A stretch of 64,000 bases of DNA. It comes from Plasmopara viticola. Lineage: Eukaryota > Oomycota > Peronosporomycetes > Peronosporales > Peronosporaceae. Below, piece by piece: positions 44,612 through 55,552 of the stretch. Numbering within the stretch: the first letter of the stretch is position 1; every line of letters begins with the position of its first letter. The stretch spans positions 229,501 to 293,500 of the forward strand of contig MBPM02000029.1 of assembly GCA_001695595.3 (NCBI GenBank), given 5' to 3'. The translations under genes were made by a program, and so were the position numbers. The notes below the pieces were generated by a model, which was given only the letters and a program-made list of their open reading frames with translations, had not been told where the DNA came from and made no database searches.

Positions 44612-46201
44612 ATGCAATTTGCCAGCTACCCCACAAGTGGAAAGAGACAAGACCAAACTTACTCCTCCGCATCCCCAGTTGTCAAGACGCCTCGCTCCTC
44701 CCCAATCATTGGCTCGCGCCGAGCCTTTACCCCCGCCCGATCGAGCTTTGCGTCCTCGCACTTCGTTAAGTGCAACTAGCCCGGGCCGCCATCGAAGACA
44801 AAGTTAAACTCTTCATACCAGCACCCCATATCGCAAGCGTGTATTGAACGGACGACATACTTTACGCTTTTAACCGCGAGCCCCAGTCGCCGACGTGGAA
44901 TCAAGCTCGAACTCACTCCGTGACTTCGTCTGCGTGAAGGGCCACGGCATCCGTTTTACGTGTACGAACCGAGACCTCGCTATCAAGATCGTTGGCACCG
45001 CAGTTTCTTGCTTGGGCGAAAAGCTCATTGTTAAGCCGTATATGCTCATGAGCACTATTACAATGTGGACCTCACCCATATTCCTTCGGAATTGGATGAA
45101 GACGCCATCTTTGACTACTTTGCTAACTTGGGACTGCAGTCCATCGTTGCGCCAACCCGTTAAGCCGGCTACTTGATGTCACGAGACCGAACGGTCTGCT
45201 TCCTGCAACACGACGTCCCAGGCGCCTTGCTGCCAAACGGCCAACCGCTTCGTGAGATCTACTTTCCGGGCTACGACTCTCCTGTCTACGTGCAGCACAA
45301 GAAACGCTCTCTGAACAAAGTGATACCTCCCTCTGTCGCCGCACGACAACAGGCTGCTGCGGAAAAAGCACGACTTCACCGCGAGTCAGCAGCTTTAAAA
45401 CATGTGCATTACCAAGAGCAACGCGGAATGTCGGCGCCGGAAAAAAGGGCACCTTCTCCTGTGATTCTACCATCGGAATAATCGGATAAAGTCGTTGACT
45501 TAAAGCGTCCTGATGTGGCGGCATCAGTACAGGATTGGATGCAAGTCACCCGCCATGCATTACGCTCAGAGACGAGCTTTGCTAAAGCTGACGTTGAGAT
45601 CAAAGTCACTGCAAACCAGGATACTGATGGCCGCATGGTATTTGGTTTTCCATCCAAAGCGACATCTTTTGAGCTAGCCTTTGGTGACCACGATTTTGAC
45701 GAGCCTACCGCTGGCGATGCCGACTGCATTATACAAGCGGGTCTAAAAACAATCGCTTGTGCCCCAGTAGATCTCTCGAAAGCAAGTGGAAAAGTCGTAA
45801 ACACTCGCTCAATTTTGGAGCCAAAACCCAGCAAAATCACTTGTTCCGACTACAGACGCCGTGCACAGAAGGCAGCTCAAGATATCACCAGCCTAGGTGA
45901 GCCGGATGACCGCCTGGCAGCATTAGTTGCGCAACCGAGCGTGTACGCCCCCATTGACCACTTGTGCCTGCATAAACTCGACATTATAGTGGACGAACAC
46001 GCCTTTTTGAGACTCTTTGGGGGGAAACCATCGACGACTCATGGTTCTGACTGCAGCGTGACAATGCGTGATATCAAGGACTATCCTGGGGAATACACTC
46101 CGTCCGTTCAAATGACACCTATCGAGACCTCGCTCGAGCGTATGCGAGGATTGACTTGTTCTTTCGTACCCACGCACCTGCCATTTTTTACGACCCCGTG
46201 A
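44612..46201 (+). pseudogene. LINE-1 ORF1, copy 3
   Basis: ATG 44,612. The blocks match copy 2 one for one: Ser/Pro-rich N-terminus (44,528-44,779), RRM-like middle (44,895-45,176, 45,173-45,481) and a C-terminal block 45,515-46,201 (228 codons). Relative to copies 1 and 2, 28 bases are missing near 46,110, removing part of the segment before YARID. The same stops as copy 2 occur at 44,777 and near 45,160. Confidence 0.65.
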
Positions 46202-46386
46202 AGATCCAAGCCTTGTGCTGCGAAGAAACGTTTTCGAGTATTCAGTACTGCCATTTTTTGACATGGACCAATCACACCACTGCAGCGTTGTGTGCATCAA
46301 AGCTGGGGCAAGACTTCAAAAGCTACTTGAGTGCCCCAATGCTTCATGCCTAGGAGATAATTCTGGATCGCCGCGCGAGTGAAACC

Positions 46387-47346
46387 TTGGACAATATCTC
46401 CATGACCTCCTCTGCTCAGAAATCCAACGCGTCGGACGTGGAGCCATCCAGCGATGACAAACCAATGAGTTCGATTGAGCCCCCAATTGCAACTCAGCTC
46501 TTATCGCCTTGGGCCTTGCGCGGCCTGTCACTGAACATCAATGATTTAAACGCGCCATCTCATAAAGGTGGTGCGGTAAATAGCATGTTTGGCAAGTTGC
46601 CCGCCGAATACCAACTCATTGCATTCCAAGAAATCAAATTCACCGAGATGGATAATCCTCGCGTTGTCACAAGTTACATTAACTCTGCAGACTCGAGAGC
46701 TCAAATATTTTGATCTCAAGACACAAGCTCGGACTGTAACGGTTGCAACGGTGTTGCAAACATCTTTTCCGGCTCTCACCCTTTCACTTTCATCAAAAAT
46801 GTCACACTCACTTACGCCAACAACGTACAGCTTTCGAGATACCTCGTTCTTGAATGTGCAATTGGTGACCTTCAAATTTTTATACATATCGTGTACGTGC
46901 CAGTCACGATAGTAGACCGTAAATGCTTTTTCAACTCATTACCAACTCGATTTCTGGGTACGGCAAGTCATATAGTTTTGGGAGACCCCAACACACCAAT
47001 TGACCCGATCCTGGATGAAGCTATCCCAGATCCACATAATTTGGGTAGGAGCGAGCTCCAGTTGTAGACATTAGCGTTGGGAGTAATAGATCCGTGGAGA
47101 GCAACATTTCCTGACCGCCGCATATTTTCAGGTCCTGATCAGCGCAATCATTCAGATTATTGTCTGAATCCGCCCAAGCTATTCCAAAGTAACAATCGGG
47201 GATCTCGGTACGTCACCGACACAAAGTGGCTCCATGGAGATCATTACCCTGTCGAGATTGCTCTGGCTTCCTTCTCTCAGCCGAAATTCGTGAGCCTACC
47301 ATGGAAATGCCCCCGATGGTTGCTGAAGAATCCTATTGTCATGTAA
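46387..47346 (+). pseudogene. LINE-1 AP endonuclease remnant, copy 3
   Basis: 46,387-46,713 (108 codons) reads LRGLSLNINDLNAPS and the IAFQEIKFTEMD motif, where the usual Gln-Glu-Thr is now Gln-Glu-Ile. Later frames hold YVPVTIVD, GDPNTPIDPILDE, DPWRATFPDRR and GDHYPVEIALASF (47,077-47,346). The terminal GDHYPV keeps the catalytic Asp-His pair. A frame change near 46,713 inactivates it. Confidence 0.65.
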
Positions 47347-47366
47347 ACACTTCGCCACACACTTGA

Positions 47367-48907
47367 TTGCTTATGCGACCGTCTACGAGTATTTCCAGGA
47401 TCAAATCTTCGTGCAATTGTGTTACCGCTTCTTTGGTACACAGCATGAATCCCACCGAATGCGGTGACCCAGGTAAAACGGTTATGCAAGACCTTCTTAT
47501 TAAAACAGCCAATTCTACGACACTTAACACCCGAGGGCCGATGGCAGAAGAGTGGCTATATTGGCCAACATCGAAAGGGGGGCTTGGTCTTCCGGAAACA
47601 GCTTTATTCGGTCACGCGCTGCAACTGTGTTTCCTCCGAGAGGCATTGAAAGCGGTCTCGACATTGCATACGATTCCACGCTGGTTTGCCCCAATTTATT
47701 CCCTTTTTCGGAACCTCTGTTTGGGGGGGGGGTCAGGCTTCGATATTTTGTATGTGCCAATCCCACGAGATATCACGGTAAAAGAGCCTTATACAGGTCT
47801 TGGAATTTTCGGATTGAACCTTTGTAGACATGGCACACCTTGATAGTATATCAATGCTCGTTTATTTCAATGGCGTGGGCAGCAATAGAGATGCCTTATT
47901 GGCAAATTCACTTCTTTCGAGCAAACAAGCGAGATATTCTGACGGGGAAGGCTTCGTCCAATGCCATCCGCTTCTCCCGTCTAGGCCTCACTAGAATTCA
48001 AGATTTTGTTGCTATGCATGGATCGTTTCCGACACATTTATTGTGTATAGAAATCTCAATGAAACTGACTTCAAGTCTCGAGATAAGTGGTCGGGTGCAG
48101 CGGGGTTTTTCTCCCGACAAGTGCACGTTTACTTAAATTCAATATTGAAACTGCTCCTCCTCGCGGCCCACATTTGCCAACGGATCAATGTGCAGCTTCT
48201 CATGGCTGGACTTCCGACAAAATCGTTTATCTATTCGGCGAAAACCGTGACTTTATCCACTTGTTACACAAGCCTCCCTCGATAAACCGTCCGCCACATC
48301 TCTCACTTGGAATTGCGCTAGAGCCCAAGTGGTCCGATCTTTGGTGTCGTAAACGAGCACTCGATCGGGATCTACTGCCAATTCTTGCCGATATAAAATA
48401 TCGACTCCAACATAATGGCCTCAACGTTCGTAAGAAATACCGTCACCAACCCGATGAAGTTTGGTACGTCCACGGCTGTGACGAAGTCGAGGATGCGTCA
48501 CATCTCTTTTGGAAATCTCCAGTTGCACAGAAAGCGTGGAGCTTCTTTCTACTACCGATTTAATCCCTGTTACTCCAACATTTTGATGGGATAGTCTTGT
48601 TTACGCGATTCCCACCTTGGGAACTCATAACATGCTGCGAGTATTCAATGAACTTCGGTGCAGCACATTATACGTGCTCTGGATACACCGAAATGACTGC
48701 ATGATGAATGGAACGCATACAAACAAAAAGTTTGTGATTTATCGAGCAGCGGCATACATTTCCCTGCATCTCCAACGTCTCGCTGCAACAGGAAACCAAC
48801 GAGTATCAGCTCTATGCCAACTGTGGCTCTCTTTTCGAAGCTCCTGCCACAAATTGTCCCTAACAGCGGATTGTGTGCAGCATTGGAGTCTCGGCAGCTT
48901 GGACTAG
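47367..48907 (+). pseudogene. LINE-1 thumb/connection and C-terminal region, copy 3
   Basis: Frames 47,367-47,843 (158 codons; MAEEWLYWPTSKGGLGLPET), 47,840-48,136, 48,087-48,563 (158 codons; VWYVHGCDEVEDASHLFW) and 48,617-48,907 (96 codons; LYVLWIHRNDCMMNG) follow each other with small frameshifts. WPTSKGGLGLP is the conserved post-thumb block of LINE RTs. The last stop, 48,907, lies about 275 bp from the end of the convergent gene. Confidence 0.7.
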
Positions 48908-49182
48908 CCGGGGCACCTTTCTCTCGGAGCTACCTACTCTAACGCACACAAGTCACAGGATTCCTTTCTTTTACTGTCCTTGCATTATCTCCGTTAAGGG
49001 ATAACTTGGCACTTACAATGCAATCGCGACCTCGACTACCATGTGATCACGCCGTCCTCGCCTTAAACCCATGCACGCAGAAGAGGATTTTTGTCCGGCC
49101 GGCTTCACTTACAAGTCCGTTGTCGCAGTCAAGTCGACAGTTGGAGTTTTTTTCTCCCGTTTACGGCGACGCTTCGGCTTCT

Positions 49183-50508
49183 TCAAAGGACGGATCCCCA
49201 TACTCTTGGTGGATTTTTCTTCATTTCTTCTAGGTCGATAGACTTATCTGGATCCACGACACAAACTTTATCTGTGCGGCGGCAGCGGCGCACCCAACGA
49301 ATCTGATGCGCGTACTTGTATTGGCCAAGACGAATTTTGACACCGGGCTCGTAAACGAAACAGCTCATCTCTTCCGTAATTTCCAATATAAAACAATGCC
49401 AGATGCGGGGCTCCTTAACAACGAAATACAACCCGGGATCCTTCGCGGGCATAGCCAAGCCGACCGGCCTCGAACCATTGCCCTTGTATTGATTGGGATA
49501 CAGGTGGTTCTTGAACCCACGCTTCACCAAGAAGTCGAATAACATTTTAACTTGGTTTGCATGCAGTCTTTTTTGCGCGATTCGATCGACGCCCTTTTCC
49601 GCCTCAAATTTAGCGATCAGATTCATGGTCATTCGCATCTCAGATCCTTGCAACTCCGTCAGCTTCTCAATTGCCGAATACACGCATGTAAAATCCTTGC
49701 TCGCGCTCATTGTGATGTCAATCAGATCCTGCTCCATGAAGTGTACGAAGAGCAAGCCGGGATTCTTGGGGAGTACTTCGTCATAGTATCGGTCCACTAC
49801 GCTTTTCCAGGCAGGAGCTCCCACGACGGCGTCCTCCGGAACCCAATCACACTCACGCTCACTCGCCTCGACATGACGCCAACGAACCCGGTACCAGCGT
49901 CCATCAGCTTCATCTTCACGGCCCATCATGCTGCGAATTTCTGCAATTTCGTCGATGCACTCACCTTCTCCAATTTGTCCCTCGAGACCTTCGCAAGTCA
50001 AGACGGCAGCGGCATGTTTTTTCGACTTGTGCGCTCGAAGATTGTCAGCGGCTTCCTTGGCAATCAACGCGATCGCTTTGATAATAGCTCCTCGCTTAGA
50101 CCGACCGGATCCGTGTGCCGGTACTTGCCCCGAGTCCTCTTCAGCAGCAATCTTGCCAGAAGCAAGCTCTTCTCCACCTTCGGCACCTTCCAGCCCGGCC
50201 TCGGCCACGCTTTTCTCTTTGACACACACGTCCTCGCTGTCCAAAGGGGCCGAGACCACCGTCATTCCGAGCAAACTGGCTGTTGCAGCGTTCAACTGGA
50301 TGCGCTCCATTTCCAGTTTTTCCGCGCACCCAGGCTCCTCAGCTGGCAACAAGGCATTGCTGGTAGCAATAGCCGCTCGCTCAGCTCTTGTGCCAACCAA
50401 TTCATTCTGAGTGCACCTGGCGGTCGAGACTGTCCCCGGCACCATAGCCACATCTGCGTCTGGCTCAGCGGCGCGCCCACTAGACTTTCTAATGCGCCCT
50501 TGACACAA
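49183..50508 (-). CDS. Chromodomain-like element protein, intact copy
   Basis: 441 codons, ATG at 50,508, the longest intact element-specific frame in the window. The N-terminal ~200 residues are Ala/Glu-rich with a Lys/Arg patch (KSKKHAAA, ~161-168) and are probably disordered or coiled. Residues ~204-245 (GRWYRVRWRHVE, then CDWVPEDAV and SVVDRYYDEV) resemble a chromodomain: strand-strand-WxP-helix, with aromatic cage candidates Tyr206, Trp210 and Trp222. The C-terminal ~110 residues (ANQVKMLFDFLVKR, EPRIWHCFILEI, HQIRWVRRCRR) match no family I know. It converges on LINE-1 and is preceded by T2. Four other full or partial copies share it, so it belongs to the mobile element. A role in chromatin targeting is inference. 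Confidence 0.7.
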   Translation of the reverse strand: MCQGRIRKSSGRAAEPDADVAMVPGTVSTARCTQNELVGTRAERAAIATSNALLPAEEPGCAEKLEMERIQLNAATASLLGMTVVSAPLDSEDVCVKEKSVAEAGLEGAEGGEELASGKIAAEEDSGQVPAHGSGRSKRGAIIKAIALIAKEAADNLRAHKSKKHAAAVLTCEGLEGQIGEGECIDEIAEIRSMMGREDEADGRWYRVRWRHVEASERECDWVPEDAVVGAPAWKSVVDRYYDEVLPKNPGLLFVHFMEQDLIDITMSASKDFTCVYSAIEKLTELQGSEMRMTMNLIAKFEAEKGVDRIAQKRLHANQVKMLFDFLVKRGFKNHLYPNQYKGNGSRPVGLAMPAKDPGLYFVVKEPRIWHCFILEITEEMSCFVYEPGVKIRLGQYKYAHQIRWVRRCRRTDKVCVVDPDKSIDLEEMKKNPPRVWGSVL

Positions 50509-50812
50509 GAGAGGCCCCGGTGGGGGCCTTCAGCACTCTTGTTAAGGTTGACGGTTAGTGGGCGACTGCCAGTACACCCGGAAACTGGTTCTAGATACTC
50601 TCTCGTTGACATCGTACTTACCTGGATGTCAACGGTACACATGTGCCTTACTTGGAAATTGAAAATGACCTGCATTTAAACACCGTCGGCAGTACAAGAC
50701 ACATCCAATCAACACTTTAACAACATTCCAACCTCCGATACCTTATACCTGCATATTTCAAGAGCCTCCACAACTTGATTTTCAAATTGGCAAAACTGAC
50801 CTCAAACCCTAT
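50509..50812 (-). other. Leader between chromodomain-like gene and T2, unit 3
   Basis: About 300 bp conserved with 17,083-17,390 and 38,484-38,790. No ORF is conserved. Any promoter of the chromodomain-like gene should lie here or in T2, but I see no distinct core element. Confidence 0.5.
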
Positions 50813-50850
50813 ATTTGAGGTGGACCACACAAATTTTGTGCACCACACAA
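50813..50850 (-). repeat. Terminus T2, unit 3
   Basis: From TTTGAGGTGGACCACAC to TGCACCACACAA. Read inward (minus strand) it is TTGTGTGGTGCAC, AAAATT, TGTGTGGTCCAC. This mirrors the half-site order of T1 (TTGGCGTGGACCAC, spacer, TGTGGTCCAC). The T1 44,352 to T2 50,850 distance is 6,499 bp. Confidence 0.65.
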
Positions 50851-50854
50851 CTCG

Positions 50855-50878
50855 TTACTTATTACAAATGATAAGTAA
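50855..50878. repeat. 8-bp hairpin at the T2/18S junction
   Basis: TTACTTAT (50,855-50,862) and ATAAGTAA (50,871-50,878), loop of 8. It lies in the 42 bases between T2 and 18S. In units 1 and 2 the left arm is degraded, so unit 3 has the most complete junction. Confidence 0.6.
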
Positions 50879-50892
50879 TAAAAACCTGTTAG

Positions 50893-51453
50893 ACCAGACT
50901 TGCCCTCCAATTGATCCTCGTTAGGAAATTTAAATTTTTACATTCCAATTGCCCGACTCGAAGAACCAGAGCATGGTTATTTATGTCACTACCTCCCTGT
51001 ATCAGGATTGGATTTATTACGCGCCTGCTGCCTTCCTTGGATGTGGTAGCCGTTTTTAAGGCTCCCTCTTCGAAGTCAAACCCTAATTCCCCGTTACCCG
51101 TTAATGCCATGGTAGGCCCATTTCCTACCATCCAAAGCTGATAGGGCAGAAACTCAATCGACTTATCGCGCAAAAGCGCGATCCGCACATTATTATGACT
51201 CAACACAATACTAGCCCGAAGGCTGCGTTGGTTTCAATCTAATAAATGCTAACCGCCCGACAAGCAGTTGGGGATTTATGCATGTATTAGCTCTAGAGTT
51301 ACTACAGTTTTCCAAGTAGTGAGGTACTATCCAGTGGACTATAACTGATATAATGAGCTATTCGCACTTTCACAGTACAAATTTGTTTAAACTTAGACAT
51401 GCATGGCTTAATCTTTGAGACAAGCGTATTACTATGGCAGGATTAACCATATT
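50893..51453 (-). rRNA. 18S rRNA 5' fragment, unit 3 (pseudogene)
   Basis: 561 nt ending at the same AGTCTGGT as units 1 and 2. The 5' end is more diverged (AATATGGTTAATCCTGCC on minus), and the CATACGCTTG region is altered, so it cannot be a functional rRNA. Confidence 0.9.
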
Positions 51454-52071
51454 TATATCTTCTATACGTAAGAGACGACAAGTCGCCCCCAGCACAAAGT
51501 AACAACACAGAGCCAGGCTGCAGAAACAAGTTTATACCGCCGAAGAACTCGGAAGTCGACTCAAAATCTGCTACCTTTCTCAAAATCGTAATTTATTTGC
51601 TGAGAATCTTTTGTACAGAAAGACAAATTAAGATCCTCACTTCAACAGTCTCACCATATAATGGCAAATCGAGAAGTGAACAACAGAACATGATACAGCG
51701 TACTATAGAAAATTCTTGAAAAAACTTTCCCAAGTTTGCCGCATACACGCCCCAGATCAAGTTCGGTTCTACCCAAACTTGAGTCTTTCCACCAGAAACT
51801 ACCGCAATTACCATCAGAAAGGTATCGCATAGCGTCACACAATCCGAAAATCGTATGAACACTATACAGCCAACTGAAACAATATTTTGCAATAGCTCCG
51901 ATAGTGCGTCGTTGTAGTATTTCGCAGCAGCAGCAGCGTATTATTGCGTAAAAGATTGTGTTTTGGATTATTATTTCAATTGCATTTACTCAAATGCAAA
52001 TCGGCATCGCATTACAATATTTTGCGTCAATGTTAATACGCTCGGGTAACTACCCCAATTGTATTTACTTT
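51454..52071 (-). other. rDNA spacer, unit 3, proximal part
   Basis: Continues from the 18S 5' end into the first 165-bp subrepeat and is cut by copia-2 at ACTTT (52,067-52,071). Collinear with 18,049-18,672. No gene seen. Confidence 0.75.
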
Positions 52072-52335
52072 TGTTAACTGTTTGAGGCCGGAAGGTAAGG
52101 GAGGCTGAAGAAGCGAAGTGAAGGGTCGTTTGCGTTGACGCGAAGACACTTGACTGAGAGGAAGTAAATTTGGAAGTGATTGATTTATTGGGATTTAAAG
52201 TCCTACAACTCGTAACCGCTCATTCCGCAAAACGTAATTACCTTAAACCGTAAAAAGTAAAAACTATGTTGAACCGCGGTTCGGATTGGAACGGGTTGGG
52301 ATGTGTACACTACCTGAAACCCATAACCCTCAATA
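52072..52335 (-). repeat. copia-2 3' LTR (left)
   Basis: 264 bp. On minus it starts TATTGAGGG, right after the polypurine tract, and ends TTAACA. By eye it differs from the other LTR at about 12 positions (~4.5%), so the insertion is not recent. Confidence 0.9.
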
Positions 52336-52342
52336 CGCCCCC

Positions 52343-54045
52343 TCAATGCGAACCGGCTTGTATGCCAAGCGCCGCTGTCATGGTCTTGTGGCGCGGTCCC
52401 GGTAAGCCTTTCGTCATAATGTCCGCCAGCATGTTTTCGGTCTCGCAGTACTCAAGATGTATTTCGCCACGCTTGACTTCGTCGCGAATGTGGTGGTACT
52501 TGATGTCGATATGTTTGGCTCGGCCGTGATTGACAGGATTCTTGGTCATCTTGAGGCAAGACTGGTTGTCATCAAGAATCTTGAGCTCCGGTCCAGGCTC
52601 ACCTGCCGCATCCAGAATCTCGCACAGTAAGCGATGAACCCACTTTTCTTCTTGAACCGCTAAGCTTAGAGCAATGAACTCTGCTTCGCTAGTTGACAAT
52701 GAAACGCTTGACTGTTTTTTACTTTCCCAGCTTACCGGAGCATTCATCAGTATGAAAGCGAAGCCAGAAGTCGACTTGCGGTCGGTGTGATCACCTGCCC
52801 AATCAGCTTCCGAGTATCCACAAAAATTGACCTTGTTGCCGGGCTGAAAGCAGATTCCATGAGACTTTGTACCTTGCAGATAGCGAAATATACGCTTGAC
52901 TGCAGTCCAATGCTCAATCTGTGGGTTTTCCATAAACCTTGAAACATAGCCAACTGCAAACGCAATGTCCGGCCGCGTCGCCGTTGTCAGATGTATTAGA
53001 ACTCCGACCGCTTCTCGAAATGGCGCGTTTACCTTGGTCGGAGAGTCGCTTGGCACAAGCTTTGTGCTGATGTCTGTTGGACTTATAACTGACTTGCAAT
53101 CATCCATACCTAATCGCTTGAGAATGTCATTGATGTATCGCCGTTGACACATTGTAACACTGCCGTTGTCATTGTCTACAAGCTCGATGCCCAGGACAAA
53201 CGCGCACTTGCCACTATCGGTCATCTCAAAGCGATTCTTTAAGGCAATTTTCGTATTTACAATCAATGCTGTTGAATCCCGGTAATCAAAACATCATCGA
53301 CATATACCAGAAGTAGCGCGCAGCCGTTGTTCGAGACCTTGATGTAAAGGCACGGATCGAAGGCTGAAACTTGATATCCAATCGAGCACACAAACTCATC
53401 AAAAGTCTCATTTCATACGCGAGAAGCTTGTTTCAGACCATAAATTGCCTTGTCGAGTACAAGACAGTCAAATTCTTTGTCAAGTTCAACTCCTTCTGGT
53501 GTAGTGCAGTAAACAACTTCCTTCATCCTTCCATACAGAAAAGCTGTCACAACGTCCAATTGATCAAGTGGCCACTCAAAGTACTTCGTCAAAGCGATGA
53601 CCATCCGCAACGTCACGTACTTGACCACAGGCGAAAACGTTTCTGTATAGTTGATCCCGTATTTTTGTCGAAAACCCTTTGCCACGAGTCGAGCCTTGTA
53701 TTTCTCGATTGAGCCGTCGGCCTTTCGCTTGATCTTAAAAACCCACTTAGTTCCGATAGCTTGAAGTCCTGATGGCAACTTTGCAGCTCGAAAGACTTGA
53801 CGAAGCCGCATTGAATCAAGTTCCGCACGAATGGCTTTGCGCCAGTGAAGCTGATCGGGTCCACTTATAGCTTCTTGATAAGTGGTTGGCTCGGATAAGT
53901 CGTAAGCTTCGACAGCGTTCACACTCGCACGCCAGAATGTCGGTGAAGTTGAGTCGATGTTTTCGTCTTCGGAAGCCTGTGATTCTTGATTAATGCTAGA
54001 TCCTGATTGCATACGAGATTGTCGCTTGGTTCGACGTGAGTCCAT
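52343..54045 (-). pseudogene. Copia RT and RNase H (copia-2)
   Basis: 53,413-54,045 (210 codons) has HWRKAIRAELDSM, GTKWVFKIKRKADGS, ARLVAKGFRQKYGINYTETF and LDVVTAFLYG (motif A). It ends at a TGA where copia-1 has Trp. YVDD lies at 53,293-53,304. A one-base loss near 53,277 shifts frame before 52,343-53,266 (307 codons), which holds the connection and RNase H (YSEADWAGD, where copia-1 has Asp at the third position; LSTSEAEFIALS). Two lesions thus separate three otherwise clean blocks. Compare copia-1, where the same region is open. Confidence 0.88.
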
Positions 54046-54127
54046 TTCTTCAGGAGCACTTGTTTCATCCAGTCCTGCTTCACGATACTCGGGACTTGAA
54101 GCTCTTTCTGATTGACGCTGCTTGCGC

Positions 54128-55094
54128 TTACTTGAAGTTCGTCGTGTATGTGAAGCCGTCGTCTTCTATTTCGAGTGAGTCGAAGTCCATGTTTGCTTCC
54201 TCAATGTCGTCAAAAATGTTGACTTCCAAGTCACCAAAACTTGATTCATCAAACTTTACGTCTCGACTGACCACTATTTGCTGAGTTTGAATGTCGTAGA
54301 CTCGATATGCTTTGGACACTTCTTCATAGCCCACAAACACACCAACTCGAGACTTGGGGTCCCACTTGAGCCTCTTTTCTTTCGGAGTCAAAACGTAGGC
54401 CCGACACCCAAAGACACGCATATGTCCAACGCTTGGTTTGAGCTTGTGAATGATCTCGAATAAAGTCTTGTTCTTGACTTTTGGTGAGGGAAGGCGGTTC
54501 TTGATGTATATTGCAGTCATAGCGGCCTCTCCCCAAAAACTCTTGTCCAGTTTAGCGTGATGTAGTATGCTGCGTCCAATAGTACACAATCGTCCTTATT
54601 GCGCGCTCAGCTGTTCCGTTGGTTTGATGCGCATATGGGACTGTTATCTGCTGCTCGATACCCTCGTTCTCGTAAAAGGCCTTTAACGAGTTAGTTGCAA
54701 ACTTACAAGCTCCGTCATGACGTACGAACTTGACTTTCTTTCCAAACTGAGTCTGAACCTTCAAAATGTAAGTCTTGATTGCATCTTCGCTGTCCGATCT
54801 GGCTTGCAAGCAGAAACCCTTCATACATCCACTGGCCTCATCCACAATTAGTAGGAGATACTTGCTTCCCCCAAGTGATACTTGCTCCATTGGGCCGCAG
54901 ATGTCAAAGTGGAGAAGCTCAAAGAAAGCAAATCGTCGCTTGTCAGGATTACTTGGAAACGGTTTCTGGACCATCTTGCCCTCTTGGCACCCGCGACAAA
55001 TGTTTGACAGAGTTGACGTTGATGCATCACGAACGTCTTTAATCATTCCACCAGCAATCATTTTACGGAGCACATCACTAGGCGCGTGACCCAA
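54128..55094 (-). pseudogene. Copia integrase (copia-2)
   Basis: 54,552-55,094 (180 codons) carries the zinc-binding region (GHAPSDVL, ICRGCQEGKM) and the catalytic core: D in LLHFDICGPM, D in VRHDGACKF, E in NGTAERAIRT. The usual Ser-Asp-Asn is His-Asp-Gly here. 54,128-54,589 (153 codons) continues with the FWGEAAMTAIYIKNRLPS and VFGCRAYVLTP blocks and an acidic tail (DDIEEANMDFDSLEIEDD). A frameshift near 54,560 splits the two. Confidence 0.85.
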
Positions 55095-55204
55095 TCGTGC
55101 AAGCAGGTCAATCTTGTTACTTTATTCAGTCATATTAGCCGATGGCCGTAAAGTCCGTAGCCAGTAAAGACCGTCAACTAGGTCGGCTGTTGCCACTATC
55201 CCTT

Positions 55205-55552
55205 TCAAATTCTTCGACTCAATGTCCATGCGGGCACCGTCAAACACCACTTGGAAGCAACCGCTTTGTTAATCTGCGGGACAGAGAGCAGGTTCTTGCT
55301 CATCTTTGGAAAGTAAAGCGCATCTTTGATTTCAATGTCGCGTATGTCACCGTTGGGTAGCACCACCCGCTCAAAAATGGTTCCCACACCCATAATTGCA
55401 GTTTTGCCTTCATCTGCTACCGCAAGTTCGCCACAATTTTGTTCATCGAGAGTCCGAAACTTGGACTTGTCGTAGCAAATGTGGTGTGTGGCACTACTGT
55501 CAATGGCCCACATGCCTGGCATATCTTTGCCCGAAGACAGCTCGCATTCCAA
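55205..55552 (-). pseudogene. Copia protease (copia-2)
   Basis: 115 codons with [19 protein letters not shown]. The aspartic protease signature is D-S-S where D-S-G is expected. [20 protein letters not shown] and [11 protein letters not shown] are the usual Copia blocks that follow. It is linked to gag by a frame change near 55,552 and to integrase by another near 55,260. Confidence 0.75.

Larger units (their letters stand above)
44408..48910 (+). mobile_element. LINE-1 copy 3 (RT palm deleted)
   Basis: It is collinear with copy 2a+2b without the copia-3 insertion. It contains ORF1, endonuclease, thumb/connection and C-terminal region. The RT palm is missing between about 47,346 and 47,370, the same lesion as copy 2, so both descend from one deleted copy. 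The G-tract of ten Gs at 47,723-47,732 is the place where copy 2 received copia-3. Inactive. Confidence 0.85.

Noticed and set aside
49552..50679. 375-codon plus-strand frames at 49,552-50,679 and 37,527-38,654
   Set aside because: They lie antisense to the chromodomain-like gene, have a composition typical of a shadow frame and no domain. Their preservation follows from conservation of the minus-strand gene.
2537..50850. T1 and T2 as a pair of LTRs
   Set aside because: They are similar only in inverted orientation, are short and palindromic, and no polypurine tract or primer-binding site adjoins them.
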